A stretch of 64,000 nucleotides of DNA from the NCBI GenBank assembly GCA_963668115.1, contig OY764147.1:2480001-2544000 (forward strand), in the 5' to 3' direction. The DNA is from Plut-88900 sp963668115. GTDB taxonomy: Bacteria; Chloroflexota; Dehalococcoidia; Plut-88900. Under the pieces are notes generated by a model. It saw only the letters and a list, made by a program, of their open reading frames with translations. It was not told where the DNA came from and made no database searches. Positions 54,769 through 63,696 of this stretch are shown in pieces (the stretch's first letter is position 1; every line of letters begins with the position of its first letter). The translations under genes and the position numbers were made by a program.

Positions 54769-57700
54769 ATGCCGCCAAAACCCTCCAAAGTCCTCGTAAT
54801 TGGCTCCGGCCCCATCGTCATAGGCCAGGCCGCCGAATTCGACTACGCCGGCACCCAGGCATGCAAGGCCCTCCGCGAAGAGGGCGTCACCTCCGTCCTG
54901 GTCAACTCCAACCCCGCCACCATCATGACCGACGAGGACATCGCCGACATCGTCTACATAGAACCCCTGACGGTGGAAGTCGTCTCCCGCATCATCGAAC
55001 AGGAGCGCCCCGACGGCGTCCTCCCGACTCTCGGTGGACAGACGGGCCTTAACTTGGCCGTCCAGCTGGCCGACTCCGGTGTGCTGGAGAAGTTCGGCGT
55101 GCGCATGCTCGGCACCCCCCTTCAGACCATCCGCAACGCCGAGGACCGTGAGCTCTTCAAGCAACTCCTTCTCGACATCGGCGAACCCTCTCCCCCCAGC
55201 GCCACCGTCGAGACCGTTGAAGATGCCCTGGCGGTTGAAGAGCGCCTCGGACTCCCGCTGGTCATCCGGCCCGCCTACACCCTCGGAGGCACGGGTGGGG
55301 GCATAGCCCGCACCCGTGAAGAGCTTGCCACAGTCGCAGCCGGTGGCATCGCCGCCAGTCCCATAAACCAGGTGCTCATAGAGGTCTACCTGGAGGGCTG
55401 GAAGGAGCTGGAATACGAAGTAATGCGCGACTCCGCCGACAACTGCATCACCATCTGCAACATGGAGAACATCGACCCCATGGGCGTGCACACGGGCGAC
55501 AGCATAGTCGTCGCCCCGAGCCAGACCCTCTCCGACCAGGACTACCAGATGCTCCGTTCTTCCAGCATCAACATCATCCGCGCCCTCGGCATCGAGGGTG
55601 GCTGCAACGTCCAGTTTGCCCTCGCCCCCGGGCCCCTAGTCGCCGACGCCTTTGGCCAGACCAGCGTTAACGGACGGGAATACTACGTCATAGAGGTCAA
55701 CCCCCGCGTTAGCCGCAGCTCCGCCCTCGCTAGCAAGGCCACCGGCTATCCCATCGCCCGTGTAGCGGCGAAAATCGCCGTCGGCAAGACCCTGGACCAG
55801 ATACCGAACGCAGTCACGGGTAAGACCAAGGCCGCCTTCGAACCCTCCCTCGACTACTGCGTCGTCAAGATACCCCGCTGGCCCTTCGACAAGTTCGCCT
55901 CAGGTGACCGCAGGCTCGGCACCCAGATGAAGGCCACCGGCGAGGTGATGGCCGTTGACCGCAGCTTTGAGGCCGCCCTGCAGAAGGCCGTGCGCTCCTT
56001 GGAGTTCGGACAACGCCGTCTGTTGTGGGAAGACCGTGAATGGTCTGCTGAGAACGGCAACGGCTCAATCCCGACAGACCCCAGTGACCAGCGCATCTGG
56101 GCCCTCATGGCCCACCTCCGACGCGGCCTTAGCCCCGACGACCTCTCCCGGCGCACCGGCATCGACCCCTGGTTCACCAACAAGCTCTACAACCTGGTGC
56201 ACATGGAGCAGAGGTTGCTTCAGGAGCCTCTCACACCGACCCTGATGCGCTCCGCCAAGCGCCTCGGCTTCTCCGACGAGTACATCGGCACCCTGGCCGA
56301 CCGCCTCCCCGAGCAGGTGCGCTACCTCCGCCGCCTCTGGGGTGTCCTGCCCGTCTACAAGATGGTCGACACCTGCGCCGCAGAGTTCGCCGCCGAGACC
56401 CCCTACTTCTACAGCTCTTACGAACAGGAGAACGAGGCCGAGGCCGTCCCCGGCCGCAGGACCGTTGTCATCGGCTCAGGTCCGATCCGCATCGGCCAAG
56501 GCATCGAGTTCGACTACTGCTCCGTCCACGCCTCCTGGGCCCTCAGGGAAGAGGGCGCCGGCTCCATCATGGTCAACTCCAACCCCGAGACCGTCTCCAC
56601 CGACTTCGACACCAGCGACAGGCTCTACTTTGAGCCCCTGGACGAAGAAGGACTCCGGGACATCTTGGAGAATGAAAACGGTGGGGAAGGTGACGGTGGA
56701 GACTTCCCCGACGTCGTGGTCCAGTTCGGGGGACAGACCGCCATCAACCTCGCCGAGCCCCTCCACCGCGCCGGCGCCCCCATTCTCGGCTCTTCGTCTG
56801 ACACCATAGACACCGCAGAAGACCGCCACCGCTTCGAGGACTTCCTCAACCGACTCGGCATTCCCCAGCCCCCCGGCGCTGCCATCACCTCCGTCGAGGC
56901 GGGCTTGAGCGTAGCCCAGAGCATCGGCTACCCGGTGCTGGTGCGGCCCAGCTACGTGCTCGGCGGCCGGGCCATGGAGATAGTCCACAACGCCACCGAA
57001 CTCATCCGCTACGTTGCCGCCGCCGTCGACGCGGCGCCCGACCGCCCTATACTCGTTGACAAATACCTGGAGGGGATGGAAGTCGAGGTGGACGGCATCT
57101 GTGATGGCGAGCAGGTCCTCATCCCCGGGATCATGGAGCATATCGAAAGGGCGGGCGTTCACAGCGGAGACTCCATGGCCGTCTATCCCGCCCCCAGCCT
57201 CACCCCCGCCCAGAGGAAGGCGATAGTCGACTACACGGTCAGAATCGGCCTAGCGCTCCAGGTCAAGGGCCTGATGAACATTCAGTACGTGGTAATGAAG
57301 CCATCCGACTCCGATGACACAGAAGACCCTCTGGTCTACGTACTGGAGGTCAATCCCCGGGCCAGCCGCACCGTGCCCTTCCTTTCCAAGATCACGGGCG
57401 TGCCAATGGTTCAGGTTGCCACCAGGATAATGATGGGCAAGTCCCTCGCGGAACAGGGCTATAGCACCGGTTTGTGGCCCGCCAGGGAAATTGTCGCTAT
57501 CAAGGCGCCGGTATTTTCCATGTCAAAGCTGATCGGTGTCGACACGTATCTCGGGCCCGAGATGAAGTCCACCGGCGAGGTCATGGGCATCGATCACTCC
57601 CTCGGCCCGGCCCTCGCCAAGGCCCTCATGGCCAGCGACCTCATGCTTCCACCCGAGGGCGCCGTCCTCCTCAGCATCGCTGACCGGGACAAGGCCGAAG

Positions 57701-58062
57701 CCCTTGACATCGTCAGGACCTTCCATTCCCTCTCCTACAAGCTCTACGCCACCCAGGGCACCGCCGACATGATCAAGGCCATCGGACTCCCCGTCACTGC
57801 CGTGGCTAAAGCCGGACAGGGCTCACCCGACATCGTGGACATAATCCAGGACGGCACGGTCGACGTTGTGGTAAACACCCTGACGGGCCACCGCACACCC
57901 CTTAGGGACGGCTTCCAGATCCGCCGGGCCGCAGCGGAACGCCGCATCCCCTGCTTCACCTCCTTGGACACCGCCCGCGTCACCGTCGACACCCTCCTCA
58001 ACGGCCCCCGCAACGTCTCCGTCAAACCCCTGGGCGCATACCTTGAATCGAGCCCCGCATGA
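54769..58062 (+). CDS. carB: Carbamoyl-phosphate synthase large subunit
   Basis: This 1097-aa enzyme makes carbamoyl phosphate for pyrimidines (and possibly arginine). It has two homologous ATP-grasp halves: first KPSKVLVIGSGPIVIGQAAEFDYAGTQA and RPAYTLGGTGGGIA, second RTVVIGSGPIRIGQGIEFDYCSVHA and RPSYVLGGRAMEIV, and a C-terminal MGS-like allosteric domain (from about 950, DIVRTFHSLSYKLYATQGTADMI). The start MPPKPSKV was chosen by comparison with its two upstream stubs; the frame is open 22 codons earlier through the duplicated spacer. It overlaps pyrK by 4 nt. Confidence 0.95.
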   Translation: MPPKPSKVLVIGSGPIVIGQAAEFDYAGTQACKALREEGVTSVLVNSNPATIMTDEDIADIVYIEPLTVEVVSRIIEQERPDGVLPTLGGQTGLNLAVQLADSGVLEKFGVRMLGTPLQTIRNAEDRELFKQLLLDIGEPSPPSATVETVEDALAVEERLGLPLVIRPAYTLGGTGGGIARTREELATVAAGGIAASPINQVLIEVYLEGWKELEYEVMRDSADNCITICNMENIDPMGVHTGDSIVVAPSQTLSDQDYQMLRSSSINIIRALGIEGGCNVQFALAPGPLVADAFGQTSVNGREYYVIEVNPRVSRSSALASKATGYPIARVAAKIAVGKTLDQIPNAVTGKTKAAFEPSLDYCVVKIPRWPFDKFASGDRRLGTQMKATGEVMAVDRSFEAALQKAVRSLEFGQRRLLWEDREWSAENGNGSIPTDPSDQRIWALMAHLRRGLSPDDLSRRTGIDPWFTNKLYNLVHMEQRLLQEPLTPTLMRSAKRLGFSDEYIGTLADRLPEQVRYLRRLWGVLPVYKMVDTCAAEFAAETPYFYSSYEQENEAEAVPGRRTVVIGSGPIRIGQGIEFDYCSVHASWALREEGAGSIMVNSNPETVSTDFDTSDRLYFEPLDEEGLRDILENENGGEGDGGDFPDVVVQFGGQTAINLAEPLHRAGAPILGSSSDTIDTAEDRHRFEDFLNRLGIPQPPGAAITSVEAGLSVAQSIGYPVLVRPSYVLGGRAMEIVHNATELIRYVAAAVDAAPDRPILVDKYLEGMEVEVDGICDGEQVLIPGIMEHIERAGVHSGDSMAVYPAPSLTPAQRKAIVDYTVRIGLALQVKGLMNIQYVVMKPSDSDDTEDPLVYVLEVNPRASRTVPFLSKITGVPMVQVATRIMMGKSLAEQGYSTGLWPAREIVAIKAPVFSMSKLIGVDTYLGPEMKSTGEVMGIDHSLGPALAKALMASDLMLPPEGAVLLSIADRDKAEALDIVRTFHSLSYKLYATQGTADMIKAIGLPVTAVAKAGQGSPDIVDIIQDGTVDVVVNTLTGHRTPLRDGFQIRRAAAERRIPCFTSLDTARVTVDTLLNGPRNVSVKPLGAYLESSPA

Positions 58063-58880
58063 TGCAAGACACCTTCGCCAAGGTCCTGGCCAACCACACC
58101 CTCGCCCCGGGTGTCCACTGCCTGTGGGTCGACTCCCCACCCGTCGCCGCCAGCCGGGTCCCTGGCGAATTCGTGATGGCCGAATGCGGAGAGACCACGG
58201 ACCCGCATCTTCGCAGGGCGATTAGCATTCATCGTTATGGCCCCGACCTCCTCTCCGCCGACCCCAGCCTCGCCTCCGACTGGATCACCCCCGACTCAAT
58301 AGCCCTCCTCTTCAACGCAGGCAGCCCGGCTCGGGACTGGCTTGCCAAACGGGTAGCTGGGGACGAGGTCAAGATGCTCGGCCCATTGGGTCACGGATAT
58401 CAAATCGACCCATCGGCGCAGCGTCTGGTGATGGGCGGCGGGGGTACGGGGCTTGCGCCCCTCATCGCCCTCGCTGACCAGGCCATGGCGTCAGGTAAGG
58501 AAGTAACCATTGTCTCCGCTGCCCGCAAAGCCTCCCTCCTCTACCCGGCCGACTGGATACCCGACGGAGTCACCATCGTCGAAGTAACTGAGGACGGCTC
58601 CGCCGGCGAGACCGGCCTGATAACCGAGGCTCTTCCCGCCGCAATGGACGGAGCCGATCAGGCCTTCTTCTGCGGCCCCGTACCCATGTACCGGGCAATT
58701 TGGGAAACGTGGCGGGCCCACGGCATTACAACACCCACGCAAGTCTTGCTGGAGGTGCGCATGGCCTGCGGTTTCGGCATCTGCTACGGCTGCGCCGTGG
58801 CCACCGACTCCGGTCGGAAGATGGTCTGCACCCAGGGCCCGATGTTTGACCTCAACGAAGTGAATTGGACCGAACTGTGA
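58059..58880 (+). CDS. pyrK: Dihydroorotate dehydrogenase electron-transfer subunit
   Basis: This 273-aa iron-sulfur flavoprotein has a ferredoxin-reductase-like core (FNAGSPARDWLAKR, LGPLGHGYQIDPS, MGGGGTGLAPLIALAD) and a C-terminal 2Fe-2S site (MACGFGICYGCAVAT and MVCTQGPMFDLNEV), the PyrK signature. It passes electrons from PyrD-B to NAD+. Start ATGATG overlaps the carB stop. The pyrD partner is not in the window. The next gene starts at GTGA across its stop. Confidence 0.9.
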   Translation: MMQDTFAKVLANHTLAPGVHCLWVDSPPVAASRVPGEFVMAECGETTDPHLRRAISIHRYGPDLLSADPSLASDWITPDSIALLFNAGSPARDWLAKRVAGDEVKMLGPLGHGYQIDPSAQRLVMGGGGTGLAPLIALADQAMASGKEVTIVSAARKASLLYPADWIPDGVTIVEVTEDGSAGETGLITEALPAAMDGADQAFFCGPVPMYRAIWETWRAHGITTPTQVLLEVRMACGFGICYGCAVATDSGRKMVCTQGPMFDLNEVNWTEL

Positions 58881-60271
58881 CCCGACGCCCTCGCCTGGGC
58901 CCGCGGCCCGCGTGGATAGCCGTCGCCCTGGCCCTCACCCTCATAGTTCTGGCCTGCGGAGGAAACGGCGAGACCCCCGTTGACACCCCCACACCCCCGC
59001 CTCTCCCCTCTCCGACCCCCACGGCAACCCCTGAGCCAACGCCCGTGCCCACCCCCACCGAGCAACCGGAGGAAGCAGTGAATCTCATCGCCTATGTCGG
59101 GCAGGACGACAACATCTACACCATCCGCCCTGACGGCACCGACCAGGAGTTAATCTCGATACCCATGGCCGGGGAAACGGCGTCGCTGGTCGGGGGAGTA
59201 GTTTTCGACAACCACACCATCTACAACTGGCCCACTTGGTCACCCGACGCCACTAAGCTCGCTTTCACTTCCTATTCCGCCGACGGCGACTTCGCCGGCG
59301 CCCTCTGGCTGGTCGACATCCCCGGCGGCCTCCCCGACAAGGTCTTCCAGGACCCCGACGACACCATAGGCCGTTTCGTAGCCCAGCGCAGCCCCCACTA
59401 CGTCTACTGGTCTCCGCAAAGCGACAGGATTGCCTTCCTGGCCCCCACCCCCGAGTCCCTTGTCCTCTACATGATCGAAATCGCAGACCCCCACCACCCC
59501 GAGACCGTTTCCTTCGGCGCCCCTTCCTACATGGCCTGGTCTCCTGATGGAAAGTACCTTCTCCACCACCTCGTGCAGGACCTGGACCTAGTCGACACCC
59601 GCAACAACTTCGCCCGTGCTTCCCTTAACGCCGACTCCTTCTCCTACAGGACCCCCGCCTGGAGCCCCGACAGCGCCCGCATCGCCTACGTGACAGACTC
59701 TCAGGGCGGCGACAGACTCGTGGTTGCCAACCTGCAGGGCACATCGGGGATGGAGGTAAGCAGCGTAAATGCCCTGTCCGTATTCCTCTGGTCTCCCACC
59801 GCCAACGAGATCGCCTATACGGAGCTGTCAACGGGGCGTAACCTGGGCATCCCCACCTACGCCGGACTCACGATCTTCGATGCCGATACTGGGGAAAACA
59901 CTCGGATTACCAACCGGGAACTGTTCGCCTTCTTCTGGTCACCCGACGGCTCGAAGATCGCCTACGTCGTCGTCGACCGCTCCACATCCAAGATTTCCTG
60001 GTACGTCAACGACCGGATGGGCCGCAACGAAAAGAAGCTCACCGACTTCATTCCCTCCCACGAGCAGCTCTTCGTCATGTTCGCCTTCTTCGACCAGTAC
60101 GCCTACTCCAACCAGCTCTGGTCCCCAGACAGCCAGGCCCTCGTCTATTCGGGCCGGGACCCGGATGCCAACGGCACGGGTGGGAGCACCATCCAGGTAA
60201 TCTCGGTTGACGGAAATGACCCCCCGCTGGTCATAGCGCCCGGCAACCTCGCCTTCTGGTCGCCGAGATAG
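58877..60271 (+). CDS. TolB/WD40-like beta-propeller lipoprotein
   Basis: This 464-aa secreted protein begins with a basic N-terminus and hydrophobic helix AWIAVALALTLIVLACGGNG (lipidation at the Cys), then a Pro/Thr linker (about 35-65) and a propeller of PD40-like repeats: DDNIYTIRPDGTDQEL, WPTWSPDATKLAFTSYS, YWSPQSDRIAFLAP, AWSPDGKYLLHHL, AWSPDSARIAYVTD, FLWSPTANEIAYTE, FFWSPDGSKIAYVV and LWSPDSQALVYSG. The GTG at 58877 overlapping the pyrK stop (GTGA) is the preferred start. It may scaffold or bind sugars or peptides; unrelated to pyrimidine synthesis by sequence. Confidence 0.83.
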   Translation: MTRRPRLGPRPAWIAVALALTLIVLACGGNGETPVDTPTPPPLPSPTPTATPEPTPVPTPTEQPEEAVNLIAYVGQDDNIYTIRPDGTDQELISIPMAGETASLVGGVVFDNHTIYNWPTWSPDATKLAFTSYSADGDFAGALWLVDIPGGLPDKVFQDPDDTIGRFVAQRSPHYVYWSPQSDRIAFLAPTPESLVLYMIEIADPHHPETVSFGAPSYMAWSPDGKYLLHHLVQDLDLVDTRNNFARASLNADSFSYRTPAWSPDSARIAYVTDSQGGDRLVVANLQGTSGMEVSSVNALSVFLWSPTANEIAYTELSTGRNLGIPTYAGLTIFDADTGENTRITNRELFAFFWSPDGSKIAYVVVDRSTSKISWYVNDRMGRNEKKLTDFIPSHEQLFVMFAFFDQYAYSNQLWSPDSQALVYSGRDPDANGTGGSTIQVISVDGNDPPLVIAPGNLAFWSPR

Positions 60272-60300
60272 ATTTACCTACACTTCCGGGCCCCGACGGC

Positions 60301-60358
60301 TTGACAGGGTTCGAAATCCAGTTAATATATATGCAACGTATATATAGGCAAACGATAT
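60301..60358 (+). promoter_or_regulatory. padR-arsM promoter with AT-rich operator-like repeats
   Basis: TTGACA (60301-60306), 16-bp spacer, TAATAT (60323-60328). The dyad TATATAT-gcaacg-TATATATA overlaps the -10 box at 60326-60346, and AACG-ATATAT is repeated at 60351-60358, next to the ATG. Position fits repression by the PadR protein. Confidence 0.55.
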
Positions 60359-60736
60359 ATGCTTTCAAAAACACCGTCCCATCTGGAGACAGAAGAATAC
60401 TGGGAGAACCTCATTAAGAAGAGTGTCTCCCGTTACTTTCTCCTCGGAATGCTCGCCGAGAGACCGATGCACGGCTACGAGCTGGCTGCAAACATCGAGA
60501 CTTGCTGCGACGGTTGGAGCAAGCCGACCTCGGGCATGATTTATCCGACCATAAAGGAGATGACTGAGAGTGGTCATATCACATGCCGGGAAGAGGTTAT
60601 TGGTGGACGCCTGAGGAAGGTTTGTGAGCTTACAGACTCAGGTAGGGAGGCCTACAGGACCGCTGCCTCTGTGTGGTCGCGGGTTCTGCCATACCTGGAA
60701 CAGTCTGTAAGTAACGCCGGAGTCGAGGTGAGGTAG
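60359..60736 (+). CDS. PadR-family transcriptional regulator
   Basis: This 125-aa protein has the PadR winged helix SVSRYFLLGMLAERPMHGYELAANIE and SGMIYPTIKEMTESGHITCREEVIGGRLRKVCELTDSGREAY. It carries a Cys pair in ETCCDGWS plus Cys in ITCRE and KVCEL, more Cys than is usual for PadR, and is followed by an arsenite methyltransferase. That combination suggests As(III) sensing by thiolates, analogous to ArsR, but this is inference. The ATG at 60359 has no clear ribosome-binding site. Confidence 0.8.
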   Translation: MLSKTPSHLETEEYWENLIKKSVSRYFLLGMLAERPMHGYELAANIETCCDGWSKPTSGMIYPTIKEMTESGHITCREEVIGGRLRKVCELTDSGREAYRTAASVWSRVLPYLEQSVSNAGVEVR

Positions 60737-60795
60737 GGTGGGGTTGATTAGCTCCCGACTTTAGAGAATCAGATCCAGCAGGAGGAACGAACAGG

Positions 60796-61551
60796 ATGGT
60801 CAACGTAGAAGAAGGCAAAATCAAGGAAATTGTCCGGGAGCACTACGGGAGCCTGGCCCGAGGCGCAACCAGCGAGTTACCCCAGGCCGACGCCTGTTGC
60901 GGGGCAACCACCTGCTGCGAGACGCCGCTCTACAGCGCTGAAGAAGTGGATACCCTCCCCACCGAGGCCGTACAAGCCTCCGCCGGCTGCGGAAACCCCA
61001 CCGCTCTCGCCTCCCTCAACGAAGGCGAGACGATAGTCGACTTCGGCAGCGGGGGCGGCATCGATTGCTTCCTCGCTGCCCAGCAGGTTGGGCCCGAGGG
61101 CCGGGTCATCGGCATAGACATGACCCCCGACATGATCGCCCTCGCCAACAAGAACCGCGACAAGCTCGGCCTCTCCAACGTCGAGTTCCACCTCGCCGAG
61201 ATGGAGAACACCCCCCTTGAAGACGAGACAACCGACGTAATCATCTCCAACTGCGTCATCACCCTCGCACCCGACAAGGACGCCGTCTTCCGGGAGGCTT
61301 ACCGCATCCTCAAACCAGGCGGCCGCATGTACATATCCGACATGGTTCTCAGCGAGGCCCTCCCACCCGAGATTCAGTCCGACATGTCCCAGTGGGTAGC
61401 TTGCGTCAGCGGCGCAGACCTGAAAGACAAGTATCTCCAACGCCTCCAGGCCGCCGGATTCACAGAAGCCCGCGTAATGAAGGACACCCAGTCCGCAGGC
61501 TACCCCCCATCCGTCCGGGACATGGACTTCATAGCCCTAAAGCCGGAGTAA
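60796..61551 (+). CDS. arsM: Arsenite S-adenosylmethionine methyltransferase
   Basis: This 251-aa class-I methyltransferase starts KIKEIVREHYGSLARG and has the SAM motif VDFGSGGGIDCFLAAQQVG. The three arsenite-binding Cys of ArsM are recognisable: SAGCGNPTAL, VIISNCVITL and SQWVACVSGADL; a CC-rich segment DACCGATTCCETPLYS precedes them. It methylates trivalent arsenic to volatile or less retained species. It is transcribed behind the PadR gene (59 bp gap, GGAGG before the ATG). Confidence 0.9.
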   Translation: MVNVEEGKIKEIVREHYGSLARGATSELPQADACCGATTCCETPLYSAEEVDTLPTEAVQASAGCGNPTALASLNEGETIVDFGSGGGIDCFLAAQQVGPEGRVIGIDMTPDMIALANKNRDKLGLSNVEFHLAEMENTPLEDETTDVIISNCVITLAPDKDAVFREAYRILKPGGRMYISDMVLSEALPPEIQSDMSQWVACVSGADLKDKYLQRLQAAGFTEARVMKDTQSAGYPPSVRDMDFIALKPE

Positions 61552-61582
61552 TGCATCTCTCTATCCAATTTCAAATCCTAAA

Positions 61583-62176
61583 TTAGACACCCAGCCGATT
61601 AAATGCTTGGCGTACGTCACGTACAAAGCGCTCCAATGAGCGGTCTGCCTGCATCGCACGTTGGATGTTCATGTTCTGCATGACATCCTCGGCGAACTCA
61701 ATGCCACCCAAACTTGGGGTAACGCCTGTTTTGCGAATCGCGTGGCTCAAACGGCGTTTGTATTCATCTCGATTACACTTAAGGTCAGGCGCATCACAGC
61801 CGCGGCCAAACACAGTGTTAAAGGCCTCACCATCCAGCAATAGCCAGCGTTCTACGTGGGGATCGGGAATGGCCATAATGAGAATGTCTTCGACATCAGG
61901 AACAGACATTGCGGTCTCTAAGATTTGTCTAGAACGGTCATTTAGGCCATAGCAATTTGCATCTGTAGCGACCACTATAAGGTCGGGTAATCCACCCTCT
62001 CGATCCAGATCTTGTAAATAGTCCCTGAACTTCCCAACAACTTTGCTGTGGCCGCCAACCGCGCTTCGCCAGTTGAGGTTCACTCTCACTGAAGCCTCAT
62101 CCGATAGACGTTGTAACAGCGTTCCAATTACCAAGCGATGAGCGTAATCCTCGACGAACAGAGCAATCTCACGCAT
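61583..62176 (-). CDS. TOPRIM-like / DUF4276-like effector protein
   Basis: This 197-aa protein starts MREIALFVEDYAHRLVIGTLLQRL, a TOPRIM-type first strand with acidic residue (FVED). LPDLIVVATDANCYG gives the D-x-D-like second acidic site, and IPDPHVERWLLLDGEAF resembles the conserved E-x-W-L-L-x-D of DUF4276-like nucleases. The ATG at 62176 overlaps the ATPase stop by 8 nt (ATGCGTGA), so the two are coupled. ATPase plus TOPRIM pairs include anti-phage systems such as PARIS and OLD/Gabija relatives. Family assignment by eye is tentative. Confidence 0.65.
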   Translation of the reverse strand: MREIALFVEDYAHRLVIGTLLQRLSDEASVRVNLNWRSAVGGHSKVVGKFRDYLQDLDREGGLPDLIVVATDANCYGLNDRSRQILETAMSVPDVEDILIMAIPDPHVERWLLLDGEAFNTVFGRGCDAPDLKCNRDEYKRRLSHAIRKTGVTPSLGGIEFAEDVMQNMNIQRAMQADRSLERFVRDVRQAFNRLGV

Positions 62177-63479
62177 CAAAATCGCCCCTGAGAATACGCT
62201 CAGAAACTGTAAGTCGAGTGGAATCATCGTCCAATGCGGTGGTTATATCTGTCTTCCGAAAGAGCGGTCCCCAAGTCGAGAATGGGTCTATATGAGTCTT
62301 TCGTTCGATTCTAGTTACCGGAAATAGAGCCTCATTGGGTAGCAGGTCTGGCAATATGGGTGAGTGAGTTGTAACTATGAATTGGCACTCATCTATGTTT
62401 GAACGAGACTTAAGCAAGTCTGCGATCATTTCAATTCGACGAGGATGCATTCCATTTTCTGGTTCTTCGAATCCAACTAGAGACGGAGGATCGACCGCTC
62501 CTGTGAGTGCTAGAAGGCCAAGAATTCGCAATGTCCCCTCAGACAGAACTCTGGTTGGAATCTCGATGCCATTTTCTCGGAGATAGAGTTCCACCTCTCC
62601 CAGTTCATTCACACCGGTCTTGATGCCATCCATGTCAGGCATTACCGTGTGCAATGCCTTTTCTACGGCCTCAAATTGTCTAGGATTAAGCGCGCGTAAC
62701 GTGTTTAAGAAGGCGGCGAGATCTTCCCCCATCAAGCCTATGTGGCGGACCTCTTTGACCGGATTTGCTGAGCGCATCCGCTCCCGAGGTTCGAAATAGA
62801 AGAATAACCAATTCTCAAGCTCTCGGCGCGTTGCGACTAAGTGAGGATAATGGGGAGGGTAATGCGGCATTGATAGTATTGTGTGGTCGAGATAACGATC
62901 GTAATAAGTGGGATGTGCTTGACCCTCTAGTCGAAGATGGATTTTGTTGTCTTGGCGTTCAATGAAGGCCCTGCGACTCTTGGAAGGGACCCCTTTGGCA
63001 TTCAGGGCTGCGAGGTATTCATCAGTCACCCGTAAGAAACCAGAGCGCGGTAGCATCTCAATCTCAACTCGGTAACGCAGATTCCGTTCCCGAACGAAAA
63101 CAGACCCTTTGCTGGGCTCCTCCGATCTATGGCCCGCACTCGGGCGACGCATTTCTTTAATCTGTCGATTGACTGAATCGACTATCGTGTCAGACAACTC
63201 CAAATCAGCTTCAATCGAGAAGATCAATCGCTCTTGTTCCACAAGACCGGACAGACCCCCTTCACCAAGTGTGAATGACTCGAGTGGCTTACCTCTATAT
63301 GGCGGGTCGAAAGCCTCATTCAACGTGCGGCTTGTGGCTAAATTAGATAAGAGCTGTAATGCATCAAGGAAATTGCTTTTACCCGCGGCATTTGGGCCGA
63401 AGAGTAAAGTCAATGGCCTAAGTCGCACTTCGACGTTCACGAGGGACTTGTAACCCCGTATGTGAATTCTCCTCAGCAA
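62169..63479 (-). CDS. AAA-family (ABC/SMC-like) ATPase of a two-gene system
   Basis: This 436-aa ATPase starts RRIHIRGYKSLVNVEVRLRPLTLLFGPNAAGKSNFLDAL (Walker A at 28-36). It has a middle insertion of about 200 residues, a signature-like LSEGTLRILGLLALTG, Walker B LVGFEEPENGMHP and the H-loop IVTTHSPILPDLLP, the AAA_15/AAA_21 (OLD-like) pattern. The start is TTG with AGGAG 7 nt upstream. The pair is AT-richer than the housekeeping genes, a sign of transfer. Likely role: sensing or loading for the partner nuclease in phage defence (inference). Confidence 0.82.
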   Translation of the reverse strand: MLRRIHIRGYKSLVNVEVRLRPLTLLFGPNAAGKSNFLDALQLLSNLATSRTLNEAFDPPYRGKPLESFTLGEGGLSGLVEQERLIFSIEADLELSDTIVDSVNRQIKEMRRPSAGHRSEEPSKGSVFVRERNLRYRVEIEMLPRSGFLRVTDEYLAALNAKGVPSKSRRAFIERQDNKIHLRLEGQAHPTYYDRYLDHTILSMPHYPPHYPHLVATRRELENWLFFYFEPRERMRSANPVKEVRHIGLMGEDLAAFLNTLRALNPRQFEAVEKALHTVMPDMDGIKTGVNELGEVELYLRENGIEIPTRVLSEGTLRILGLLALTGAVDPPSLVGFEEPENGMHPRRIEMIADLLKSRSNIDECQFIVTTHSPILPDLLPNEALFPVTRIERKTHIDPFSTWGPLFRKTDITTALDDDSTRLTVSERILRGDFDA

Positions 63480-63696
63480 ATCAGGTCTCCTACTCGTCTA
63501 TTCGGGAATGGTCTTCGCTGTAGGCAAAAGGTGTCGAATTAGGATTGAACTCCAAGAGTGGAAAGCCGAATCAATCACAAGAATCATAAGCAGGGCGCAA
63601 AGCCTGGGTCAAATTGTCGTCTTCTACCACCTAACCTCGCCGCATTGATTTTAGGCTCGTTGGGTTCCTTTGCAGAATAGTTGTCATTGACTTACA

